NCBI RefSeq assembly: GCF_029227915.1
Contig: NC_079884.1
Span: forward strand, 2,668,001 to 2,732,000
DNA: 64,000 nucleotides
Direction: 5' to 3'
From: Hydractinia symbiolongicarpus
Lineage: Eukaryota > Cnidaria > Hydrozoa > Anthoathecata > Hydractiniidae
Both the position numbers and the translations under genes were made by a program. Position 1 is the first letter of the stretch, and the number at the start of each line of letters is the position of its first letter. The notes under the pieces were generated by a model. The model did not search any database. It worked only from the letters and a program-made list of their open reading frames with translations, and was not told the origin of the DNA. Positions 39,243-51,900 of this stretch are shown here, piece by piece.

Positions 39243-40657
39243 ATTAAGATAAATAAGTTATTTTTCACTGTGGGACCAATCCTAACCGTTATCGCGCGCT
39301 GAAGAAGTAGAGACAGTTTCCAAAACTGCAATTCATTGACTTTCTAACGGTGTCAATCCGTTTGAGATACAACGGTTGCGTCACATATTCGTAGCAACAT
39401 GTATTTAGTGACATTTTTCTGATATTGCTAAGTTATATCGCTTTTAACAGTGAAATGATTAACTGTGGGACTTACTTGAACTGATTTGGGACTTTGACTT
39501 TATGAATGTGATGAATGAGCCATTTTGACTACAAGAAATAACATTCTTCTTTATTTGACATGATTTCTGGAACTCAGCGATTACACTGGGCGCTGTGGCA
39601 GCGCTCTATTTAAAAATTAAGATAAATAAGTCATTTTTCACTGTGGGACCAATCCTAACCGTTATCGCGCGCTGAAGAAGTAGAGAAAGTTTCAAAAACT
39701 GCATTTCATTGACTTTCTAACGGTGTCAATCTGTTTGAGTTACAACGGTTGCGTCACATATTCGTACCAACATGTATTTAGTGATTTTCTTCCGATACTA
39801 CTAAGTTGTATTGCTTTTAACAGTGAAACGATTGACTGTGGGAATTAATTGAACTGACTCTGGAATGTGACCTTATAAATGTGATAAATGAGCCAATTGG
39901 TCTCCAAGGAAGAACATTCTTCTTAATTTGACATGATTGCTGGAATTCAGCGATTACATTAGGCTCTGTGGTAGCGCTTTGTTTGAAAATTTAAAAAGTG
40001 GACTGATTTTGGCCTTTGACCTTATAAATGTGATAAATGAGCCAGTTTGACAACAAGAAATAACGTTCTTCTTAATTTGACATGATTGCTGGAACTCAGC
40101 GATTACACTGAGCGCTGTGGTAGCGCTTTATTAAAATATTAAGATAAATAAGTCATTTTTCACTGTGGGACCAATCCTAACCGTTATCGCGCGCTGAAGA
40201 AGTAGAGACAGTTTCCAAAACTGCAATTCATTGACTTTCTAACGGTGTCAATCCGTTTGAGATACAACGGTTGCGTCACATATTCGTACCAACATGTATT
40301 TAGTGATTTTCTTCCGATATTACAAAGTCGTATCGCTTTTAACAGTGAAACCATTTACTGTGGGAATTAATTGCACTGATTCTGGACTGTGACCTTATAA
40401 ATGTGATAAATGAGCCAATTGGTCTCCAAGGAAGAACATTCTTCTTAATTTGACATGATTGCTGGAATTCAGCGATTACATTAGGCTCTGTGGTAGCGCT
40501 TTATTTAAAAATTTAGATAAATAAGACTTTTCTTACTGTGGGACAAATCCTGGCCGTTAGCACGCGCTGAATAAATAGGAACAGTTCCAAAGACTACATT
40601 TCATTGACTTTCTAGCGGTATAATCTCGTTTGAGATACAACGGTTGCGTCACATATT
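39243..40657 (+). repeat. Satellite monomers with a 224-bp deletion
   Basis: X at 39390 and Y at 39763 follow the dimer array. Anchors 39763 and 40285 are 522 bp apart instead of about 746, so 224 bp are missing (see junction). The monomer at 40285 has unusual ACAAAGTCGTATCGC and CCATTTACTG variants. Confidence 0.85.
39980..40004 (+). other. 224-bp deletion junction
   Basis: TTTGAAAATTTAAAAAG runs into TGGACTGATTTTGGCC. The normal order would continue from the A-rich tract through ACTGTGGGAC, the GC palindrome and the whole conserved anchor block before reaching this point in the next monomer. The fusion removes one anchor block. The AT-rich TTTAAAAA at the junction is the likely breakpoint. 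Confidence 0.85.
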
Positions 40658-41331
40658 CGTACCAACATGTATTTAGCGGTAGTATTCCGATATTACTAGG
40701 GTGCATCGCTTTTAACAGTGCAACGATTGACTGTGGGACTTAATTGAACTGATTTTGAACTGTAACCTTATAAATGTTATAAGTGAGACACTTGGACTCC
40801 AAGAAATAACATTATTCTTAATTTGACATGATTGTGGGAATTCAGCGATTTAGATAAATAAGTCTTTTTTTACTGTGGGACCAATCCTGGCTGTTACCAC
40901 ACGCTGAATAAATAGGAACAGCTCCAAAGACTACATTTCATTGACTTTCTAGTGGTATAAATCCCTTTGAGTTACAACGGTTGCGTCACATATTCGTACC
41001 AACATGTATTTAGCGATAGTATTCGGATTTTACTAGGTTGCATTGATTTTAACAGTGAAACGATTGACTGTGGGACTTAATTGAACTGATTTTGGACTTT
41101 GACCTTATAAATGTTATAAGTAAGACAATTGGACTCCAAGAAATAACATTATTCTTATTTTGACATGATTGTGGGAATTCAGCGATTTAGATAAATAAGT
41201 CATTTTTTACTGTGGAACCAATCCTAGCCGTTATCGCGCACAAAAGAAGTCGAGACAGTTTCAAAAACTACATTTCATTGATTTTCTAACGGTGTCAATC
41301 CGTTTAAGTTACAACGGTTGCGTCACATATT
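40658..41331 (+). repeat. Two adjacent 337-bp short monomers
   Basis: Anchors 40658, 40995 and 41332 are 337 bp apart. Junctions read TTCAGCGATTTAGATAAATA, the same 36-bp deletion as in the 34986-35659 pair. The first has GCGGTAGTATTCCG and CAGTGCAACG, a subtype that returns at 49836, 52034, 52371, 53453 and 54872. Confidence 0.92.
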
Positions 41332-43206
41332 CGTACCAACACGTATTTAGTCATTTTCTTCCGATATTACTAAGTTGCATCGCTTTTAACAGTGAAACGA
41401 TTGACTGTGGGACTTAATTGAACTGATTTTGGACTTTTACCTTATAAATGTTATAAGTAAGACAATTGGACTCCAAGAAATAACATTCTTCTTAATTTGA
41501 CATGATTGTGGGAACTCAACGGTTGCACAGGACCCTGTTGTAGCGATTCATTTAAAAATTTAGATAAATAAGTCATTTTTACTTGGGACCAATCCTAGCA
41601 GTTAGCGCGCGCTGAAGATATAGAGACAGTTTCAGAACTCCATTTCATTGACTTTCTAACGGTCTCAATCCGTTTTAGTTACAACGGTTGCGTCACACAT
41701 TCGTACCAACATGTATTTAATGATTTTTTTCGGATATTCCTAAGTTGTATCGCTTTCAACAGTGAAACGATTGACTGTGGGACTTAATTGAACTGATTTT
41801 GGACTTTGACCTTATAAATGTGATAAATGAGTCATTTTGACTACAAGAAATAACATTCCTCTTAATTTGACATGATTGCTGTAACTTAGCGATTACACTA
41901 GGCGCTGTGGTAACGCTTTATTTAAAAATTAAGATAAATAAGTCATTTTTTACTGTGGAACCAATCCTAGCCGTTATCGCGCACTAATGAATTCGAGACA
42001 GTTTCAAAAACTACATTTCATTGATTTTCTAACGGTGTCAATCCGTTTAAGTTACAACGGTTGCGTCACATATTCGTACCAACACGTATTTAGTCATTTT
42101 CTTCCGATATTACTAAGTTGCATCGCTTTTAACAGTGAAACGATTGATTGTGGGACTTAATTGAACTGATTTTGGACTTTGACCTTATAAATGTTATAAG
42201 TAAGACAATTGGACTCCAAGATATTACATTCTTCTTAATTTGACATGATTGTGGGAACTCAACGGTTGCACAGGACCCTGTGGTAGCGATTGATTTAAAA
42301 ATTTAGATAAATAAGTCATTTTTACTGTGGGACCAATCCTAGCCGTTAGCGCGCGCTGAAGATATAGAGACAGTTTCAGAACTCCATTTCATTGACTTTC
42401 TAACGGTGTCAATCCGTTTTAATTACAACGGTTGCGTCACACACTCGTACCAACATGTATTTAGTGATTTTTTTCGGATACTCCTAAGTTGTATCGCTTT
42501 CAACAGTGAAACGATTGACTGTGGGACTAAATTGAACTGATTTTAAATTTTGACCTTCTAAATGTGATAAATGAGCCATTTTGACTACGAGAAATAACAT
42601 TCTTCTTAATTTGACATGATTGTGGGAACTCAGCGATTACATTAGGCTCTGTGGTAGCGCTTTATTTAAAAATTTAGATAAATAAGTCTTTTCTTACTGT
42701 GGAACAAATCCTGGCCGTTAGCACGCGCTGAATAAATAGGAACAGTTCCAAAGACTACATTTCATTGACTTTCTAGCGGTATAAATCCGTTTGAGTTACA
42801 ACGGTTGCGTCACATATTCCTACCAACATGTATTTAGCGATAGTATTCGGATATTACTAGGTTGCATCGCTTTTAATAGTGAAACGTTTGACTGTGGGAC
42901 TTAATTGAACTGATTTTGGCCTTTGACCTTATAAATGTGATAAATGAGCCAGTTTGACTACAAGAAATAACATTCTTCTTAATTTGACATGATTGCTGGA
43001 ACTCAGCGATTACACTGAGCGCTGTGGTAGCGCTTTAATAAAATATTAAGATAAATAAGTCATTTTTTACTATGGGACCAATCCTAGCCGTTAGTTCGGG
43101 CTGAAGAAATAGATACAGTTTCAAAATCAAAATTCCAATGATTTTCTAACGGTGTGAATCCGTTTGAGTTACAACAGTTCCGTCACATATTCCTACCAAC
43201 ATGTAT
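41332..43206 (+). repeat. Satellite monomers related to the 2934-bp block
   Basis: Five monomers (41332, 41702, 42075, 42446, 42819) and the start of a sixth (43192). Types seen are the ACACGTATTTAGTCATTTTC type (41332, 42075), the TTTTAGTTACAACGG/TTCGGATATTCC type (41702, 42446) and Z with the CCTACC anchor (42819). The stretch 42180-42540 closely resembles 48790-49150, just outside the right copy of the 2934-bp block. Confidence 0.8.
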
Positions 43207-46024
43207 TTAGTGATTTTTCTCCGATGTTACTAAGTTGTATCGCTTTTAACAGTGAAACGATTGACTGTGGGACTTAATTGAACTGATTCTGGACTGTGGC
43301 CTTATAAATGTGATAAATGATCGAATTGGACTCCAAGGAATAACATTCTTCTTAAGTTGACATGGTTGCCGGAACTCAGCGATTACACTGGACGCTGTAG
43401 CAGCGATTCATTTAAAAATTTAGATAAATAAGTCATTTTTACTGTGGGACCAATCCTAGCCCTTAGCGCGCGCTGAAGATATAGAGACAGTTTCAGAACT
43501 CCATTTCATTGACTTTATAACGGTCTCAATCCGTTTTAGTTACAACGGTTGCGTCACACATTCGTACCAACATGTATTTAGTGATTTTTTTCGGATATTC
43601 CTAAGTTGTATCGCTTTTAACAGTGAAACGATTGACTGTGGGACTTAATTGAACTGATTTTGAATTTTGACCTTCTAAATGTGATAAATGAGTCATTTTG
43701 ACTACAAGAAATAACATTCTTCTAAATTTGACATGATTGTGGGAACTCAGCAATTACACTGGGCGCTGTGGTTGCGCTTTATTTAAAAATAAAGATAAAT
43801 AAGTCATTTTTCACTGTGGGACCAATCCTAGCCGTTAGTTCGCGCTGAAGATATAGAGACAGTTTCAGAACTCCATTTCATTGACTTTCTAACGGTCTCA
43901 ATCCGTTTTAGTTACAACGGTTGCGTCACACATTCGTACCAACATGTATTTAGTGATTTTTTTCGGATATTCCTAAGTTGTATCGCTTTCAACAGTGAAA
44001 CGTTTGACTGTGGGACTTAATTGAACTGATTTTGGACTTTGACCTTATAAATGTGATAAATGAGTCATTTTGACTACAAGAAATAACATTCCTCTTAATT
44101 TGACATGATTGCTGTAACTTAGCGATTACACTAGGCGCTGTGGTAACGCTTTATTTAAAAATTCAGATAAATAAGTCATTTTTTACTGTGGAACCAATCC
44201 TAGCCGTTATCGCGCACTAAAGAAGTCGAGACAGTTTCAAAAACTACATTTCATTGATTTTCTAACGGTGTCAATTCGTTTAAGTTACAACGGTTGCGTC
44301 ACATATTCGTACCAACACGTATTTAATCATTTTCTTCCGATATTGCTAAGTTGCATCGCTTTTAACAGTGAAACGATTGATTGTGGGACTTAATTGAACT
44401 GATTTTGGACTTTGACCTTATAAATGTTATAAGTAAGACAATTGGACTCCAAGATATTACATTATTCTTAATTTGACATGATTGTGGGAACTCAACGGTT
44501 GCACAGGACCCTGTGGTAGCGATTGATTTAAAAATTTAGATAAATAAGTCATATTTACGGTGGGACCAATCCTAGCCGTTAGTGCGCGCTGAAGATATAA
44601 AGACAGTTTCAGAACTCCATTTCATTGACTTTCTAACGGTGTCAATCCGTTTTAGTTACAACGGTTGCGTCACACACAAGTTGTATCGCTTTCAACAGTG
44701 AAACGATTGACTGTGGGACTTAATTGAACTGATTTTGAATTTTGACCTTCTAAATGTGATAAATGAGCCATTTTGACTACAAGAAATAACATTCTTCTAA
44801 ATTTGACATGATTGTGGGAACTCAGCAATTACACTGGGCGCTGTGGTTGCGCTTTATTTGAAAATAAAGATAAATAAGTCATTTTTCACTGTGGGACCAA
44901 TCCTAGCCGTTAGTTCGCGCTGAAGAAATTGAGACAGTTTCAAAAACTACATTTCTTTGACTTTCTAACGGTGTCAATCCGTTTGAGTTACAACGGTTGC
45001 GTCACACATTCGTACCAACATGTATTTAGTGATTTTTTTCCGATATTACTAAGTTGTATCGCTTCCAACAGTGAAAGGATTGACTGTAGGAATTATTGAT
45101 CTAATTATGGACTTTGACCTTATAAATGTTATAAGTGAGACAATTGGACTGCAAGAAATAACATTCTTCTTAATTTGACATGATTATGGGAACTCAGCGA
45201 TTACATTAGGCTCTGTGGTAGCGCTTTATTTAAAAATTTAGATAAATAAGACTTTTCTTACTGTGGAACAAATCATGGCCGTTAGCACGCGCTGAATAAA
45301 TAGGAACAGTTCCAAAGACTACATTTCATTGACTTTCTAGCGGTATAAATCCGTTTGAGTTACAACGGTTGCGTCACATATTCGTACCAACATGTATTTA
45401 GCGATAGTATTCGGATATTACTAGGTTGCATCGCTTTTAATAGTGAAACGTTTGACTGTGGGATTAATTGAACTGATTTTGGCCTTTGACCTTATAAATG
45501 TGATAAATGAGCCAGTTTGACTACAAGAAATAACATTCTTCTTAATTTGACATGATTGCTGGAACTCAGCGATTACACTGAGCGCTGTGGTAGCGCTTTA
45601 TTAAAATATTAAGATAAATAAGTCATTTTTTACTGTGGGACCAATCCTAGCCGTTAGTTCGGGCTGAAGAAATAGAGACAGTTTCAAAAACAAAATTTCA
45701 ATGATTTTCTAACGGTGTGAATCCGTTTGAGTTACAACAGTTGCGTCACATATTCGTACCAACACGTATTTAGTCATTTTCTTCCGATATTACTAAGTTG
45801 CATCGCTTTTAACAGTGAAACGATTGATTGTGGGACTTAATTGAACTGATTTTGGACTTTGACCTTATAAATGTTATAAGTAAGACAATTGGACTCCAAG
45901 ATATTACATTCTTCTTAATTTGACATGATTGTGGGAACTCAACGGTTGCACAGGACCCTGTGGTAGCGATTGATTTAAAAATTTAGATAAATAAGTCATT
46001 TTTACTGTGGGACCAATCCTAGCC
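43207..46024 (+). repeat. 2934-bp spaced block, left copy
   Basis: This segment is repeated at about 46141-48958. Anchors 43563, 43935, 44308, 45011, 45383 and 45755 each recur exactly 2934 bp later, at 46497, 46869, 47242, 47945, 48317 and 48689. Every line I compared was identical, including the rare TTTTTCTCCGATGTTAC, TGATCGAATTGG, GACTTTATAACGG and a 43-bp deletion. The left limit is where TTCCTACC and TTGAGTTACAACAGTTCC upstream no longer match. The right limit is CCCTTAG versus CCGTTAG. Confidence 0.93.
44660..44690 (+). other. 43-bp deletion removing the conserved anchor (left copy)
   Basis: GGTTGCGTCACACA is joined directly to CAAGTTGTATCGC. The missing 43 bases are the TTCGTACCAACATG block and the following T-rich tract. 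The anchor-to-anchor distance 44308-45011 is 703 bp (two monomers minus 43). Confidence 0.92.
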
Positions 46025-46140
46025 CTTAGCGCGCGCTGAAGATATAGAGACAGTTTCAGAACTCCATTTCATTGACTTTATAACGGTCTCAATCCGTTTT
46101 AGTTACAACGGTTGCGTCACACATTCGTACCAACATGTAT

Positions 46141-48958
46141 TTAGTGATTTTTCTCCGATGTTACTAAGTTGTATCGCTTTTAACAGTGAAACGATTGACT
46201 GTGGGACTTAATTGAACTGATTCTGGACTGTGGCCTTATAAATGTGATAAATGATCGAATTGGACTCCAAGGAATAACATTCTTCTTAAGTTGACATGGT
46301 TGCCGGAACTCAGCGATTACACTGGACGCTGTAGCAGCGATTCATTTAAAAATTTAGATAAATAAGTCATTTTTACTGTGGGACCAATCCTAGCCCTTAG
46401 CGCGCGCTGAAGATATAGAGACAGTTTCAGAACTCCATTTCATTGACTTTATAACGGTCTCAATCCGTTTTAGTTACAACGGTTGCGTCACACATTCGTA
46501 CCAACATGTATTTAGTGATTTTTTTCGGATATTCCTAAGTTGTATCGCTTTTAACAGTGAAACGATTGACTGTGGGACTTAATTGAACTGATTTTGAATT
46601 TTGACCTTCTAAATGTGATAAATGAGTCATTTTGACTACAAGAAATAACATTCTTCTAAATTTGACATGATTGTGGGAACTCAGCAATTACACTGGGCGC
46701 TGTGGTTGCGCTTTATTTAAAAATAAAGATAAATAAGTCATTTTTCACTGTGGGACCAATCCTAGCCGTTAGTTCGCGCTGAAGATATAGAGACAGTTTC
46801 AGAACTCCATTTCATTGACTTTCTAACGGTCTCAATCCGTTTTAGTTACAACGGTTGCGTCACACATTCGTACCAACATGTATTTAGTGATTTTTTTCGG
46901 ATATTCCTAAGTTGTATCGCTTTCAACAGTGAAACGTTTGACTGTGGGACTTAATTGAACTGATTTTGGACTTTGACCTTATAAATGTGATAAATGAGTC
47001 ATTTTGACTACAAGAAATAACATTCCTCTTAATTTGACATGATTGCTGTAACTTAGCGATTACACTAGGCGCTGTGGTAACGCTTTATTTAAAAATTCAG
47101 ATAAATAAGTCATTTTTTACTGTGGAACCAATCCTAGCCGTTATCGCGCACTAAAGAAGTCGAGACAGTTTCAAAAACTACATTTCATTGATTTTCTAAC
47201 GGTGTCAATTCGTTTAAGTTACAACGGTTGCGTCACATATTCGTACCAACACGTATTTAATCATTTTCTTCCGATATTGCTAAGTTGCATCGCTTTTAAC
47301 AGTGAAACGATTGATTGTGGGACTTAATTGAACTGATTTTGGACTTTGACCTTATAAATGTTATAAGTAAGACAATTGGACTCCAAGATATTACATTATT
47401 CTTAATTTGACATGATTGTGGGAACTCAACGGTTGCACAGGACCCTGTGGTAGCGATTGATTTAAAAATTTAGATAAATAAGTCATATTTACGGTGGGAC
47501 CAATCCTAGCCGTTAGTGCGCGCTGAAGATATAAAGACAGTTTCAGAACTCCATTTCATTGACTTTCTAACGGTGTCAATCCGTTTTAGTTACAACGGTT
47601 GCGTCACACACAAGTTGTATCGCTTTCAACAGTGAAACGATTGACTGTGGGACTTAATTGAACTGATTTTGAATTTTGACCTTCTAAATGTGATAAATGA
47701 GCCATTTTGACTACAAGAAATAACATTCTTCTAAATTTGACATGATTGTGGGAACTCAGCAATTACACTGGGCGCTGTGGTTGCGCTTTATTTGAAAATA
47801 AAGATAAATAAGTCATTTTTCACTGTGGGACCAATCCTAGCCGTTAGTTCGCGCTGAAGAAATTGAGACAGTTTCAAAAACTACATTTCTTTGACTTTCT
47901 AACGGTGTCAATCCGTTTGAGTTACAACGGTTGCGTCACACATTCGTACCAACATGTATTTAGTGATTTTTTTCCGATATTACTAAGTTGTATCGCTTCC
48001 AACAGTGAAAGGATTGACTGTAGGAATTATTGATCTAATTATGGACTTTGACCTTATAAATGTTATAAGTGAGACAATTGGACTGCAAGAAATAACATTC
48101 TTCTTAATTTGACATGATTATGGGAACTCAGCGATTACATTAGGCTCTGTGGTAGCGCTTTATTTAAAAATTTAGATAAATAAGACTTTTCTTACTGTGG
48201 AACAAATCATGGCCGTTAGCACGCGCTGAATAAATAGGAACAGTTCCAAAGACTACATTTCATTGACTTTCTAGCGGTATAAATCCGTTTGAGTTACAAC
48301 GGTTGCGTCACATATTCGTACCAACATGTATTTAGCGATAGTATTCGGATATTACTAGGTTGCATCGCTTTTAATAGTGAAACGTTTGACTGTGGGATTA
48401 ATTGAACTGATTTTGGCCTTTGACCTTATAAATGTGATAAATGAGCCAGTTTGACTACAAGAAATAACATTCTTCTTAATTTGACATGATTGCTGGAACT
48501 CAGCGATTACACTGAGCGCTGTGGTAGCGCTTTATTAAAATATTAAGATAAATAAGTCATTTTTTACTGTGGGACCAATCCTAGCCGTTAGTTCGGGCTG
48601 AAGAAATAGAGACAGTTTCAAAAACAAAATTTCAATGATTTTCTAACGGTGTGAATCCGTTTGAGTTACAACAGTTGCGTCACATATTCGTACCAACACG
48701 TATTTAGTCATTTTCTTCCGATATTACTAAGTTGCATCGCTTTTAACAGTGAAACGATTGATTGTGGGACTTAATTGAACTGATTTTGGACTTTGACCTT
48801 ATAAATGTTATAAGTAAGACAATTGGACTCCAAGATATTACATTCTTCTTAATTTGACATGATTGTGGGAACTCAACGGTTGCACAGGACCCTGTGGTAG
48901 CGATTGATTTAAAAATTTAGATAAATAAGTCATTTTTACTGTGGGACCAATCCTAGCC
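46141..48958 (+). repeat. 2934-bp spaced block, right copy
   Basis: Second copy of 43207-46024 with constant 2934-bp offset. The 116-bp bridge between copies (46025-46140) reads as the same segment as about 43460-43575 and 46394-46509 (CCCTTAGCGCGCGCTGAAG, GACTTTATAACGGTCTC), so the duplication joined through a homologous stretch of another monomer. This fits unequal crossing-over in register with the monomer. Confidence 0.92.
47594..47624 (+). other. 43-bp deletion removing the conserved anchor (right copy)
   Basis: Identical junction to that at 44660-44690, 2934 bp downstream. Anchors 47242 and 47945 are again 703 bp apart. The deleted monomer was copied along with its neighbours. Confidence 0.92.
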
Positions 48959-51900
48959 GTTAGCGCGCGCTGAAGATATAGAGACAGTTTCAGAACTCCA
49001 TTTCATTGACTTTCTAACGGTGTCAATCCGTTTTAGTTACAACGGTTGCGTCACACACTCGTACCAACATGTATTTAGTGATTTTTTTCGGATACTCCTA
49101 AGTTGTATCGCTTTCAACAGTGAAACGATTGACTGTGGGACTTAATTGAACTGATTTTGAATTTTGACCTTCTAAATGTGATAAATGAGCCATTTTGACT
49201 ACAAGAAATAACATTCTTTTAAATTTGACATGATTGTGGGAACTCAGCAATTACACTGGGCGCTGTGGTTGCGCTTTATTTAAAAATAAAGATAAATAAG
49301 TCATTTTTCACTGTGAGACCAATCCTAGCCGTTAGTTCGCGCTGAAGAAATTGAGACAGTTTCAAAAACTACATTTCTTTGACTTTCTAACGGTGTCAAT
49401 CCGTTTGAGTTACAACGGTTGCGTCACATATTCGTACCAACATGTATTTAGCGATAGTATTCAGATATTACTAGGTTGCATCGCTTTTAATAGTGAAACG
49501 TTTGACTGTGGGACTTAATTGAACTGATTTTGGCCTTTGACTAATTAATTCCACTGATTCTGGACTGTGACCTTATATATGGGATAAATGAGCCAATTGG
49601 TCTCCAAGGAAGAACATTCTTCTTAATTTGACATGATTGTTGGAATTCAGCGATTACATTAGGCTCTGTGGTAGCGCTTTATTTAAAAATTTAGATAAAT
49701 AAGTCTTTTCTTACTGTGGGACCAATCCTGGCCGTTACCACGCGCTGAATAAATAGTGACAGTTTCAAAGACTACATTTCATTGACTTTCTAACGGTGTC
49801 AATCCGTTTGAGTTACAACGGTTGCGTCATATATTCGTACCAACATGTATTTAGCGGTAGTATTCCGATATTACTAGGGTGCATCGCTTTTAACAGTGCA
49901 ACGATTGACTGTGGGACTTAATTGAACTGATTTTGAACTGTGACCTTATAAATGTTATAAGTGAGACACTTGGACTCCAAGAAATAACATTATTCTTAAT
50001 TTGACATGATTGTGGGAATTCAGCGATTTAGATAAATAAGTCTTTTTTTACTGTGGGACCAATCCTGGATGTTACCACACGCTGAATAAATAGGAACAGC
50101 TCCAAAGACTACATTTCATTGATTTTCTAACGGTGTCAATCCGTTTAAGTTACAACTGTTGCGTCACATATTCGTACCAACACGTATTTAGTCATTTTCT
50201 TCCGATATTACTAAGTTGCATCGCTTTTAACAGTGAAACGATTGACTGTGGGACTTAATTGAACTGATTTTGGACTTTGACCTTATAAATGTTATAAGTA
50301 AGACAATTGGACTCCAAGAAATAACATTCTTCTTAATTTGACATGATTGTGGGAACTCAACGGTTGCACAGGACCCTGTGGTAGCGATTCATTTAAAAAT
50401 TTAGATAAATAAGTCATTTTTACTGTGGGACCAAACCTAGCCGTTAGCGCGCGCTGAAGATATAGAGACAGTTTCAGAACTCCATTTCATTGACTCTCTA
50501 ACGGTGTCAATCCGTTTTAGTTACAACAGTTGCGTCACACATTCGTACCAACATGTATTTAGTGATTTTTTTCGGATATTCCTAAGTTGTATCGCTTTCA
50601 ACAGTGAAACGATTGACTGTGGGACTTAATTGAACTGATTTTGAATTTTGACCTTCTAAATGTGATAAATGAGCCATTTTGACTACAAGAAATAACATTC
50701 TTCTAATTTTGACATGATTGTGGGAACTCAGCAATTACACAGGGCGCTGTGGTTGCGCTTTATTTAAAAATAAAGATAAATAAGTCATTTTTCACTGTGG
50801 GACCAATCCTAGCCGTTAGTTCGCGCTGAAGAAATTGAGACAGTTTCAAAAACTACATTCCTTTGACTTTCTAACGGTGTCAATCCGTTTAAGTTACAAC
50901 GGTTGCGTCACACATTCGTTCCAAGATGTATTTAGTGATTTTTTTCCGATATTACTAAGTTGTATCGCTTCCAACAGTGAAACGATTGACTTTAGGACTT
51001 ATTGATCTGATTTTGGACTTCGACCTTATAAATGTTATAAGTGAGACAATTGGACTGCAAGAAATAACATTCTTCCTAATTTGACATGTTTGTGGGAACT
51101 CAGCGATTACACTGGGCGCTGTGGTAACGCTTTATTTAAAAATTAAGATAAATAAGTCATTTTTTACTGTGTTGACCAATCCTAGCCGTTATCGCGCGCT
51201 GATGAAGTAGAGACAGTTTCAAAAGCTACATTTCATTGATTTTCTAAGGTGTCAAGTCGTTTGAGTTACAACGGTTGCGTCACACATTCGTACCAACATG
51301 TATTTAGTGATTTTTTCCCGATACTACTAAGTTGTATCGCTTCCAACAGTGAAACGATTGACTGTAGGACTTATTGATCTGATTTTGGACTTCGACCTTA
51401 TAAATGTTATAAGTGAGACAATTGGACTGCAAGAAATAACATTCTTTTTAATTTGACATGATTGTGGGAACTCAGCGATTACACTGGGCACTGTGGTAAC
51501 GCTTTATTTAAAAATTAGGATAAATAAGTCATTTTTTACTGTGGGACCAATCCTAGCCGTTATTGCGCGCTGAAGAAGTAGAGACAGTCTCAAAAGCTAC
51601 ATTTCATTGATTTTCTAACGGTGTCAATCCATTTGAGTTACAACGGTTGCGTCACACATTCGTACCATCATGCACTTAACGATGTTTTTCGGATATTCCT
51701 AAGTTGTATCGCTTTCAACAGTCCAACGATTGACTGTGGGACTTAATTGAACTGATTTTGAACTGTGACCTTATAAATGTTATAAGTGAGACACTTGGAC
51801 TCCAAGAAATAACATTATTCTTAATTTAACATGATTGTGGGAATTCAGCGATTACACTGGGCACTGTGGTAACGCTTTATTTAAAAATTTAGATAAATAA

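Noticed and set aside
37006-48958. Near-identical blocks treated as certain biological duplications
   Set aside because: Satellite assemblies can gain or lose identical units. Duplication is reported as seen in this sequence, but its presence in the genome needs read support.
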